Notes under the pieces: generated by a model
Told to the model about the DNA's origin: nothing
Seen by the model: only the letters and a program-made list of their open reading frames with translations
The model's database searches: none
Shown: piece by piece, positions 45,272-52,463 of the stretch
How the letters are laid out: every line of letters starts with the position of its first letter
Position numbering within the stretch: the stretch's first letter is position 1
Origin: Bradyrhizobium sp. B097
Lineage (GTDB): Bacteria > Pseudomonadota > Alphaproteobacteria > Rhizobiales > Xanthobacteraceae
DNA length: 64,000 nucleotides
Direction of reading: 5' to 3'
Assembly: GCF_038957035.1 (NCBI RefSeq)
Contig: NZ_CP152412.1
Location: forward strand, 2,104,501 to 2,168,500
Translations under genes and position numbers: made by a program

Positions 45272-45847
45272 ATGTCCGATCCGCAGAACACCGGCAGCGA
45301 GGCGCGCGAGATGCGGCCGACGCTGCGAGAGGCGCTGCGGCGGGCGCGGATCGAGGCGGCCGATCGCACCGGCGTCGTCGTCGAGCTGCGCGATGCCGAG
45401 GTGGCGCGGCTCGAGATCCTCAACGACGCGCTCGATCCGCTGTTCGCGCAGGTGCCGGAGAAAGTCGACCTGTTCGACCGCGGCATCAGCCAGGGCGAGA
45501 CGCCGCGGCTTTGGATCGACGTGGTCGCGCATGTACTGATGGGCCGCGACAAGCGCATCTACCGCTTCGTGCAGGACACGAGATTCGGCCGCATCGTGCT
45601 CGCCGAATCGCACGACGTGGCCGTGATGGTCGATGCGGTCACCGACTATGTCGCGCGGCGCATGATCGAACGCGAGCATGCGATGGTGGCAACGCCGCTT
45701 CCGGTTGCCGAGCCGCCGGCTCCGCCGCCCGTGCCGGTGGTGGCGCCGAAGCGCCGCGGCGGGATCGGCTTGTTCGTGCTCGGCTTCGTCCTGGGTGCGC
45801 TGGCGCTGTTCGGCTTCGCTCTGCTGGCGAGCTTGCAGAACTTTTAG
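45272..45847 (+). CDS. Hypothetical protein with C-terminal membrane anchor
   Basis: This 191-residue protein is not a recognised family. The cytosolic part (residues 1-145) is charged and helical, with repeated Arg/Asp/Glu segments (VVVELRDAEVARLEILNDA, RLWIDVVAHVLMGRDKRIYR). A Pro-rich linker (EPPAPPPVPVVAPKRR) leads to one membrane helix near the C-terminus (about 168-188). This makes it a probable tail-anchored inner-membrane protein. No partner is evident. Confidence 0.65.
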   Translation: MSDPQNTGSEAREMRPTLREALRRARIEAADRTGVVVELRDAEVARLEILNDALDPLFAQVPEKVDLFDRGISQGETPRLWIDVVAHVLMGRDKRIYRFVQDTRFGRIVLAESHDVAVMVDAVTDYVARRMIEREHAMVATPLPVAEPPAPPPVPVVAPKRRGGIGLFVLGFVLGALALFGFALLASLQNF

Positions 45848-45896
45848 AGCATGATCCGGAAAAGTGCGAAGCGGTTTTCCGAAAGAGATCATGCTC
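45847..45896. repeat. Palindromic repeat (GAGCATGATCCGGAAAAG type)
   Basis: GAGCATGATCCGGAAAAGTG pairs with CCGAAAGAGATCATGCTC to make a compact 50-bp hairpin immediately after the preceding gene, whose stop it touches. This unit is familiar in Bradyrhizobium-type genomes. Confidence 0.85.
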
Positions 45897-45921
45897 AAAT
45901 AGGGGAAGGGCGGGGGGCATC

Positions 45922-46689
45922 GTGGTCGTAACTCCCGCCTCGGCATTTTTCGGCATCCTGGCGGCGGCCGCGGTGGTCGGCAGCGCCGTGCTGTTCGGCA
46001 AATGGCAGACGCTGCGGCGCGCCGAATATATCCGCACCTTCAAGTGGCCGGCGGGCCTGTTGGCCCGGCTCGAGCAGCATCACCCCGGCTTCGCCCGCAA
46101 GGACAGCGCGCTGGTGTCGCGCGGTCTGCGGCAGTTCTTCCTCGCCTATCTGATGAGCGGCAAGCGTTACGTCTCGATGCCGTCGCAAGCGGCCGACGAC
46201 CTCTGGCACGAATTCATTCTCTACACCCGCGAATACGACGCGTTCTGCCGCCGCGCCTTCGGATCCTTCCTGCATCACACCCCCGCGGTCGTGCTGGTGA
46301 AGGAGCGGCGCCGGAGCAATGAAGGGCTACGGCGGGTTTGGTGGTACTGCTGCAAATACGAGAACATCGATCCGGTCAGGCCGACGCGGCTGCCGCTGTT
46401 GTTCGCGCTCGACGCCAAGCTGAGCATCGCGAACGGCTTCATCTACCACACCGACTGCGAGGCACTGCGCCGCAGCGGCATCGGTGGCAGCAGTCCGTAT
46501 TGCGGCGGCGATTTCTCGGACTCATCGATCGACGGATCGTCGGCCGGGTTCGGCGATGCCGGCAGCGATGGAAGCAGCGGTGGCGATGGCGGTGACGGAG
46601 GCGGCCACGGCGGCGGCGATGGTGGAGGCGGCGGTGACAGCGGAGGCGGCTGCGGCGGTGGTTGCGGCGGCGGTGGTGGCGGCGACTAG
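45922..46689 (+). CDS. Glycine-rich-domain protein with Gly/Cys tail, unknown
   Basis: This is a 255-residue protein with an N-terminal hydrophobic helix (about residues 8-24). The body contains SGKRYVSMPSQAADDLWHEF and LYTREYDAFCRRAFG, a pattern found in uncharacterised glycine-rich-domain proteins. The last 65 residues are almost only Gly, Ser and Asp, then Gly and Cys (GGGCGGGCGGGGGGD). The GTG at 45922 is the first start in frame after the repeat. It overlaps the convergent phosphoesterase gene by 4 bp at their stops. The low-complexity tail is encoded by GGC repeats. Confidence 0.75.
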   Translation: MVVTPASAFFGILAAAAVVGSAVLFGKWQTLRRAEYIRTFKWPAGLLARLEQHHPGFARKDSALVSRGLRQFFLAYLMSGKRYVSMPSQAADDLWHEFILYTREYDAFCRRAFGSFLHHTPAVVLVKERRRSNEGLRRVWWYCCKYENIDPVRPTRLPLLFALDAKLSIANGFIYHTDCEALRRSGIGGSSPYCGGDFSDSSIDGSSAGFGDAGSDGSSGGDGGDGGGHGGGDGGGGGDSGGGCGGGCGGGGGGD

Positions 46690-47573
46690 GACAGCCGCAC
46701 TTGCTTCAGCTCGCGAATGCCGTCGTGAGCGCCGAGGCCGCGCACGGTCTGCTCGCAGCGCCAGCCGTTGCCGTCACGCTCGATCGAGAACAGGTTGTAG
46801 GCCGCCGCCGGATAGTGCTTGCGCGCCAGCGCCGATGCCGACGGCACGCCGATCGCCGGGATTTTCCGCTCGGGGCCGTCGAACCACATCGTCGAATGGA
46901 TGTGGTCATGGCCATGCAGCACCAGCTCGACGCCGTGCCGCTTGAGCAGCGCCAGCAGCTGATGCGAATCGGTCAGCCGCTTGGCGCGCCCGTCGGAGTG
47001 CAGCGGGTGATGCACCAGGAGGACGCGAAAGGCCTCCTCCCGCGACAGCCGCGCGAGGATCGCATCCAGCGCGCCGAGCTGGGCATGGCCGAGCCAGCCG
47101 GTCGCCATCAGCGGCGGCGTCGGCACCGCCGAGGAGACGCCGATCAGCGCCACCGGGCCGCGGCGGCGCACGAACGGAAAATGCGATGCCGCGCCATCGG
47201 CGTCGCCGCGCAGATAGTCGCCGAAGTGACTGACGAAGCGATGCCGGGTCGCGCGCACATAGGCGTCGTGATTGCCGGGGACCACGGTGACGTCGGCGGC
47301 ACCGCCGACACCCTCGAGCCATTGCCGCGCCGGATTGAACTCGGCATCCAGCGCCAGGTTGACGAGATCGCCGGTCACGGCGACATGGTCCGGCTGCTGT
47401 GCCTGCATGTCCGACACCAGCGTGTCGAGCACGTCGCGGCGATGATATTTGTGACGGTTGCGCGTCCAGTTCAGGTAGCCGAAGGCGCGCTTGCCGGCGA
47501 GATCGCGCAGCCGCGCCGCCGGCAGCGGCGGCAGATGCGGATCCGACAAATGCGCGAGACGGAACACCGCCAT
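46686..47573 (-). CDS. Calcineurin-like metallophosphoesterase
   Basis: This 295-residue phosphoesterase has all the family metal motifs: HLSDPHLP (motif I), VAVTGDLVNLAL (II), VVPGNHDAYV (III), LLVHHPLHSD (IV) and LVLHGHDHIH (V). This fits a di-metal cytosolic enzyme, like cyclic-nucleotide or lipid-A precursor phosphodiesterases. The start is ATG at 47573 (MAVFRLAHLSDPHLP), because a longer reading contains no conserved sequence. The Nudix gene starts 148 bp away, divergently. Substrate is unknown. Confidence 0.9.
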   Translation of the reverse strand: MAVFRLAHLSDPHLPPLPAARLRDLAGKRAFGYLNWTRNRHKYHRRDVLDTLVSDMQAQQPDHVAVTGDLVNLALDAEFNPARQWLEGVGGAADVTVVPGNHDAYVRATRHRFVSHFGDYLRGDADGAASHFPFVRRRGPVALIGVSSAVPTPPLMATGWLGHAQLGALDAILARLSREEAFRVLLVHHPLHSDGRAKRLTDSHQLLALLKRHGVELVLHGHDHIHSTMWFDGPERKIPAIGVPSASALARKHYPAAAYNLFSIERDGNGWRCEQTVRGLGAHDGIRELKQVRLS

Positions 47574-47720
47574 CACGCGATTCCCCTCGGATTGTCGGTG
47601 AAAAGTGGCCGGCAGCCGGTCATGTCGTGCTATCCCGAACGTCCTGTCCTGTATTGGCAAGAGCTGCGCAGGCGCGCAAGGATCAAAGCACGGATCAAAC
47701 ACCATGATGTCGAGGGTTCA

Positions 47721-48209
47721 GTGACGGTCCTGCTCGATTTACGCAAGCGCTACGAGCCGCAGATCAGGTGGGTGTTTCATTTCTACTGGCGGCTGGCCCG
47801 CAGCATGACGCTCGGGGTCCGCGCCGTGGTGCTCGACGCCGACAACAAGGTGTTCCTGGTCAAGCACAGCTATGTCCACGGCTGGTATCTGCCCGGCGGC
47901 GGGGTCGAGGTTGGTGAAAGTTTTATCGAAGCGCTGCGGCGCGAGCTGGAGGAGGAGGGGCGGATTGAGCTCGACGGCGAGCCGGTGCTGCACGGCATCT
48001 TCCACAACAGCCACGTCTCGCCGCGCGATCATGTCGCGGTCTATGTCGTCAGGAGCTACCGGCAGGACCGGCTGCCGGAGCCGAATCGCGAGATCGTGGC
48101 CTGCGGCTTTTTTGACCCGGCTGATCTGCCTCATGACACCACCCCCGGTACGCGGCTGCGGATCGCGGAGGTGCTTGAGGGCAAGCCGCCGCCGGCCACA
48201 TGGCGGTGA
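47721..48209 (+). CDS. Nudix hydrolase
   Basis: This is a 162-residue Nudix pyrophosphohydrolase. The Nudix box is GGGVEVGESFIEALRRELEE, followed by EGRIEL, with the expected GX5EX7REUXEEXGU pattern (about residues 59-81). The GTG start follows a GAGGG site. A longer in-frame reading extends far upstream inside the antisense phosphoesterase gene and is rejected. The acetyltransferase gene follows 39 bp later and is probably co-transcribed. The substrate cannot be told. Confidence 0.88.
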   Translation: MTVLLDLRKRYEPQIRWVFHFYWRLARSMTLGVRAVVLDADNKVFLVKHSYVHGWYLPGGGVEVGESFIEALRRELEEEGRIELDGEPVLHGIFHNSHVSPRDHVAVYVVRSYRQDRLPEPNREIVACGFFDPADLPHDTTPGTRLRIAEVLEGKPPPATWR

Positions 48210-48248
48210 TGGACCGCGCCCGCGCCAGATGCTATCCCGCGCCCCACA

Positions 48249-48761
48249 ATGACTGAATTGTCCCTGACCATCCTGCCCGAGACCCCAAAAGACGCCCAGG
48301 CGATCGAGCGCCTGCACGAGCGCACCTTCGGGCCCGGCCGCTTCGCGCTCAGCGCCTACCGCTTGCGCGAGCACGTCGATCATCTGCTCGATGTTTCCTT
48401 CACGGCGCGGATCGGCACGCTGCTGGTCGGTTCGGTGCGTCAACTCCCGGTCACGGTCGGCGATACGCCGGCCCTGATGCTCGGGCCGTTGACGGTCGAG
48501 CCGCCGTTCCGCAGCCGCGGCGTCGGCCGCGCGCTGCTCGAGCGTGCGATCAACGACGCCCGCGCCAAGGGCCATCGGCTCATCGTGCTGGTCGGTGACG
48601 CGCCGTACTATTCGCGGGTCGGCTTCAAGCCGGTCCCGAAGGGACGGATGACGATGCCCGGCCCGGTCGACTACAGTCGCCTGCTTGTCATGGAACTGGT
48701 CGACGGCGCTGCCGAGGGCGTATCCGGGCCGATCCAGCCGGACTGGAGCAAGGCGATCTGA
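48249..48761 (+). CDS. GNAT N-acetyltransferase
   Basis: This is a 170-residue GNAT-fold acetyltransferase. The acetyl-CoA-binding motif A is LTVEPPFRSRGVGRALLERA (about residues 80-99), followed by YYSRVGFKPVPKG (motif B region). The YhbS-like length and layout suggest a small-molecule or protein N-acetyltransferase. It follows the Nudix gene by 39 bp, with EthD downstream at 48876. Its acceptor is unknown. Confidence 0.88.
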   Translation: MTELSLTILPETPKDAQAIERLHERTFGPGRFALSAYRLREHVDHLLDVSFTARIGTLLVGSVRQLPVTVGDTPALMLGPLTVEPPFRSRGVGRALLERAINDARAKGHRLIVLVGDAPYYSRVGFKPVPKGRMTMPGPVDYSRLLVMELVDGAAEGVSGPIQPDWSKAI

Positions 48762-48875
48762 CATCCGCGCGAGCGTCGCCCGGAACGGTTGCGCGCTATC
48801 GGAAACTGAAGCACAGTTGAGGCAAGCGCCGGGACAAGACCGGCGCATGTCATATCAACAGGGAGAGTGCGCGCC

Positions 48876-49193
48876 ATGATCAAGGTCAGTGTGATGTATC
48901 CGAACAATCCAGGCGCACGCTTTGATCACGAGTACTATCGCGACAAGCACATGCCGCTGGTGAAGGCGCGCCTCGGCGACGCCTGCAAATACTACACGGT
49001 CGACAAGGGTCTCGCCGGCGGCGCGCCGGGGACGCCCGCAACCTATGTCGGGATGTGCCACATCTTCTGCGACTCGGTTGAGGCCTTCGCGGCCGGCATG
49101 GGCAAGCACGCCCAGGAGATCATGGGCGACATTCCGAATTACACCGATCTGCAGCCGGTGATTCAGATTAGCGAAGTCGTCGTCGGCCACTGA
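48876..49193 (+). CDS. EthD family protein
   Basis: This 105-residue cytosolic ferredoxin-like-fold protein of the EthD family has the conserved YYRDKHMPLVKARLG (about residues 20-34), with VSVMYPNNPGARFD before it. EthD proteins act in ring-substrate degradation or have unknown roles. The ATG at 48876 has GGGAGAG upstream. A palindromic repeat follows. Confidence 0.85.
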   Translation: MIKVSVMYPNNPGARFDHEYYRDKHMPLVKARLGDACKYYTVDKGLAGGAPGTPATYVGMCHIFCDSVEAFAAGMGKHAQEIMGDIPNYTDLQPVIQISEVVVGH

Positions 49194-49242
49194 ACGTTTC
49201 GATCGAGCGAATCTCGCGACTCCACTCGCGTCAGAGACGCTT

Positions 49243-49330
49243 GTAGCCCGGATGGAGCGAAGCGCGATCCGGGATCAGCCCCACTGCGTGGGCAGTGTCC
49301 CCGGATTGCGCTGCGCTTCATCCGGGCTAT
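49243..49330. repeat. Palindromic repeat (GTAGCCCGGATGGAGCG family), copy 3
   Basis: Same arms as at 7083 and 34389 with a different centre; the last arm ends GGGCTAT, one base off. Confidence 0.88.
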
Positions 49331-49339
49331 GCGACTGCA

Positions 49340-49371
49340 AACTCCCTCTGCTGCAAACGGCAGAGGGAGTT
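49340..49371 (-). terminator. Hairpin terminator of the TonB receptor gene
   Basis: AACTCCCTCTGC and GCAGAGGGAGTT form a perfect 12-bp stem around an 8-base loop, 8 bp beyond the minus-strand stop at 49379. There is little U tract. Confidence 0.6.
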
Positions 49372-49378
49372 GCTTGTC

Positions 49379-51745
49379 TCAGAACTTCAGATTGGCGAAG
49401 GCCCGCACGCCGAGGCCCGGCATCAGCACCTCGTCCTTGGTGTAGGACACCGAGTTGCGGATGTTCTGGTTGAGCAGATTGTTGCCGGCCAGACCAAGCG
49501 TCATCTCGCGCGCGCCGATCCATGACTGCGTGAGCTTGGTGTTGTAGGTGATCTCCGCGTTCAGCAGGTTGTATCCCGCCGTCGGCGTCTCGCCGATCAC
49601 CGCGATGTCGCTCTGCGCGAAGGCGTGCACCAGGTTGATGCGGGTGAACCAGTTACTGTCGCGCCAGTAGACGCCGCCGCCAAGCCGCACCGGCGGAATC
49701 CGCGGCACGTTGCTGCCGTCGGTGAAGGTGGCGCGGACCACGTCGAACTGGTTCTCGATGCCCCAGATGCCGCCGTTGAGCGGGCCGATGTCGAGCTGGC
49801 TCTGGAATTCGGCGCCGCGGAAGATGGCATCGCGCTGCGAATACACCGCCAGCCGGCTCTCGTTGCTCGGATCGCCGTTGCCGCAGGAATCGAAATCGCT
49901 GCCGCACATCACCCCGGTCAGGCGGCGATAGATGAAATTGCTGAAGCGGGTGTAGTAGGCGGTGGCCTCGAAGCGGAACGGACCGGTCGCCTTGCGCAGG
50001 CCGACCTCGACCGATTTCGCGGTCTCGATGGTCAGGTTCGGATTGCCGATGTCGAAGGTCGCGGTCGCATCATGCGCGCCGCGCGAGAACAGCTCGGCGG
50101 GCTTCGGCGCACGCTCGACATATTGCGCCGTGATGCTGCCGACGAGATCGCCGGGCAGGTTCTGGATCAGCCCGACGCTGCCGCTGACAGGAGTGTAGGA
50201 CGGATTGCGCGCGACCGAACTCTGCGGCGCGCCGTCGGGCAGGAAGTCCGCCGGGAAATCCGGCGTCGATCCGTGCAGGTCGACATGTTCGATGCGGCCG
50301 GCGAGCTGCGCCTTGGTCGAATCCGTGAACTTGAATTCGTTGAACACGTAGCCCGCGATGCGGTTGTTGTTGTTCGGGCTCCACAGGCCGTTGAACAGCG
50401 CGCCGGGGTCGTCGGGGCTCGGCGCGGTCAGCTCCTGATGCCCGCCCTGCAGGCCGAACGCCGTGGTCACCGTGGCGAAGCGCGCGTTGAACGGCATCAT
50501 CTGCACCTCGACGCGGGCCTCCTGCTCCTTGCTGGTGAAGGTCTGGCGCACGCCGTCGCTGAACAGGTCGGTCGGATCGGCGAGGCCGAGCTCGTTGTGC
50601 CGATAGTCGGTCGCGCCGACCCAGAACCGCACGGCGTCGATTGCTGCCGCATCGGGCCGGTACTCGCCCTTCACCGCGATCTTGGTCTGGTGCGCGTCGA
50701 TCCGGGTCTGGTGATCGGCGCCGTCGATTCCCGGAATGTGATAGAGCGAGTCGTTCTGGGTGATCGACGCGCCGATATAGCCGCCCTGGAAGAAATAGGA
50801 CGCGCCGACCGAGGCACCGTCCGACTGCGTCGCGGAGTTCGGCTGGCGGCCATTCACCGGCCGCGTCTGATCGAACAGATACGGATTGCTCGGGATGCTG
50901 TAGTCGCTGGTGGTGCGGCCATAGACATCGGCATGCACGGCGACATTGTTGCCGCCGGCGTCCAGCAGCATGCCGCCCTCGACGCCGCGATTGACCGAGC
51001 TCACGGACGTGCGGGTCTCGACATTGTGGCAACCGGGCGCGCCGGTGTCGGCCAGCGGCGCCTTCACCGGCAGTCCGTAGCTCTGGAACGGCGCTGCCGC
51101 GCAGGTCGGCATCGCGTCCGGAATCCGGTTGTTGGTGGCGCTCACCACGCCGCCGATCGAGGTCGAGCCGTAACGCAGCGCGGCAGGTCCTCGGACCACC
51201 TCGATCTGGTTGGTCGAGAACGGATCGATCGGCACGAAATGATCTTCGCCGAGATCCGACACGCCGCCGCCGCCAAGACCGTTCTCGACGATGCCGACGC
51301 GGTTGACGTCGAGGCCGCGGATGATCGGCCGGCTCGATGCGCCGGGCGCGAAGCTCGATCCGGTGATGCCGGGCTTGGAGAACAGGAGATCGCCGAGCGT
51401 GGCGCCGCCGGAGCGCCGCAGTTCCTCGTTGGGCACCACGGTGACGGTTGCGAACTGGTCGGTGACGACGGGCAACACGCCCTGCTGTGGTGCGGGCGCG
51501 GGTGCCGCTTGCGCCGGTTGCACGGCTGCGGCGCGTTCGCGGTTGCGGCTAGGCGCAGCCCGGACGACGTGAACCGGCGCGCGCGTCGGCGCGGTGCGGT
51601 GCCGCTGGATCGGGCTTGGCGCCGTGACCGTGATGTCAGGGAGTTGCGTCGGCGGGTCATCGGCCACCGCGCTGCCATGCATTGCGCCGAGCAGCAGCCA
51701 GCTCGCGCCTCCGATGTGGAGTGCTCGTTTCTTCTGAAGTGTCAT
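49379..51745 (-). CDS. TonB-dependent outer-membrane receptor, ZnuD-like
   Basis: This is a 788-residue TonB receptor. A signal peptide (residues 1-29) is followed by a Pro/Ala spacer, a plug domain (about 90-220: LGDLLFSKPGITGSSF, RPIIRGLDVNRV, QIEVVRGPAALRYGS) and a beta-barrel ending in a terminal Phe. The plug segment LGEDHFVPIDPFSTNQIEVV resembles ZnuD zinc receptors. A disulfide-type Cys pair lies near residues 235-260. The ATG at 51745 gives a normal signal. It lies downstream of the DUF2946-like gene and a Zur-box-like site at 52340, consistent with zinc import under zinc starvation; the metal is inferred. Confidence 0.88.
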   Translation of the reverse strand: MTLQKKRALHIGGASWLLLGAMHGSAVADDPPTQLPDITVTAPSPIQRHRTAPTRAPVHVVRAAPSRNRERAAAVQPAQAAPAPAPQQGVLPVVTDQFATVTVVPNEELRRSGGATLGDLLFSKPGITGSSFAPGASSRPIIRGLDVNRVGIVENGLGGGGVSDLGEDHFVPIDPFSTNQIEVVRGPAALRYGSTSIGGVVSATNNRIPDAMPTCAAAPFQSYGLPVKAPLADTGAPGCHNVETRTSVSSVNRGVEGGMLLDAGGNNVAVHADVYGRTTSDYSIPSNPYLFDQTRPVNGRQPNSATQSDGASVGASYFFQGGYIGASITQNDSLYHIPGIDGADHQTRIDAHQTKIAVKGEYRPDAAAIDAVRFWVGATDYRHNELGLADPTDLFSDGVRQTFTSKEQEARVEVQMMPFNARFATVTTAFGLQGGHQELTAPSPDDPGALFNGLWSPNNNNRIAGYVFNEFKFTDSTKAQLAGRIEHVDLHGSTPDFPADFLPDGAPQSSVARNPSYTPVSGSVGLIQNLPGDLVGSITAQYVERAPKPAELFSRGAHDATATFDIGNPNLTIETAKSVEVGLRKATGPFRFEATAYYTRFSNFIYRRLTGVMCGSDFDSCGNGDPSNESRLAVYSQRDAIFRGAEFQSQLDIGPLNGGIWGIENQFDVVRATFTDGSNVPRIPPVRLGGGVYWRDSNWFTRINLVHAFAQSDIAVIGETPTAGYNLLNAEITYNTKLTQSWIGAREMTLGLAGNNLLNQNIRNSVSYTKDEVLMPGLGVRAFANLKF

Positions 51746-51868
51746 TGTCCCGATCCAAGTCCTGATCCAGGGCCGTCGAAATGACGGATCGATCCCGATT
51801 TGCCCTGGCGGAGCAGGCCGCAACTGTGACGCGGCCGTCCGCTCAGGGCGTGCAGCAATCAGTCGATG

Positions 51869-52291
51869 TCAGGACAGGGGAGGTGCGCGGGAGTGGAAGG
51901 CCGCAGGCGCCGACTTCAGGTGGACGAATTCGGCATTGGTGGTGCGGAACAGAAGCTCGATGGCTTCCGGCAGCAGCAGCACCGGCGGCGCCGTGAACAG
52001 CATGCTGCTCGCGAGCGAGATGACGGTGCAGATCGCGCAATGATCCGCCGGATGCCGGTCGTTGTCGTGCTTCGTGGGCGGCGCGGTCTCGGTCAATTGG
52101 ACCGCAAGGTCCGGCGTTGCCGAGGTCCCGATATAGGCGAGATCGAGCAGCGACAGGCCGGTCTGGACCGCGGGTGCCGCTTGCGCGGCCGCGATCGGGT
52201 GGAAGTGCCCAAACGACAGCACGAACTGGACGGCGAGCGCGAACAGCGCCAGCCGCGAACCAGTCTTGATGCGTCTCCGGAACCACTTCAC
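51869..52291 (-). CDS. DUF2946-like His/Cys-rich secreted or membrane protein
   Basis: This is a 140-residue protein with an N-terminal hydrophobic segment (about residues 11-27, LALFALAVQFVLSFGHFHP). His and Cys cluster around residues 74-88 (KHDNDRHPADHCAIC), and the C-terminus reads FHSRAPPLS. Layout and motif resemble DUF2946, a family often near copper or other metal genes. The GTG at 52291 is used, giving MKWFRRRIKTG. It is followed, 123 bp further on, by the TonB receptor gene on the same strand and sits 48 bp from a Zur-like site. It may bind metal ions in the periplasm; that is inference. Confidence 0.72.
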   Translation of the reverse strand: MKWFRRRIKTGSRLALFALAVQFVLSFGHFHPIAAAQAAPAVQTGLSLLDLAYIGTSATPDLAVQLTETAPPTKHDNDRHPADHCAICTVISLASSMLFTAPPVLLLPEAIELLFRTTNAEFVHLKSAPAAFHSRAPPLS

Positions 52292-52339
52292 GCCGATTGA
52301 ACCCCACCCATCGGGACGGCGCTCATTCCCCAGCCGCCC

Positions 52340-52358
52340 GATGTTACATTATAACATC
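52340..52358 (-). promoter_or_regulatory. Zur-box-like palindrome upstream of the metal-uptake pair
   Basis: GATGTTACATTATAACATC is a near-perfect 19-bp inverted repeat, mismatched only near the centre, and resembles Zur/Fur-family operators of alphaproteobacteria. It ends 48 bp before the DUF2946-like gene start. Zur rather than Fur is suggested by the ZnuD-like receptor. Confidence 0.65.
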
Positions 52359-52463
52359 GGAGGGTGGCCGCGATGTCAACGGTGGTTCAGACACACTGTG
52401 TCGATCCGTTGCTGGTGTGTGATTGAGGCAACGGGGCCGGTTGGACGTTGAGCGCTGTTGGTC

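Noticed and set aside
45847..45896. Intrinsic terminator reading for the compact hairpin after 45847
   Set aside because: The sequence is a familiar dispersed palindrome and has no U tract; it was listed as a repeat instead.
46662..47700. Long upstream extension of the Nudix hydrolase frame
   Set aside because: The extension runs antisense through the metallophosphoesterase gene; the GTG at 47721 with a GAGGG site gives a normal Nudix N-terminus.
49625..51784. A 719-codon plus-strand frame over the TonB receptor
   Set aside because: It lies antisense to a receptor with signal peptide, plug and barrel; no domain is seen in it.
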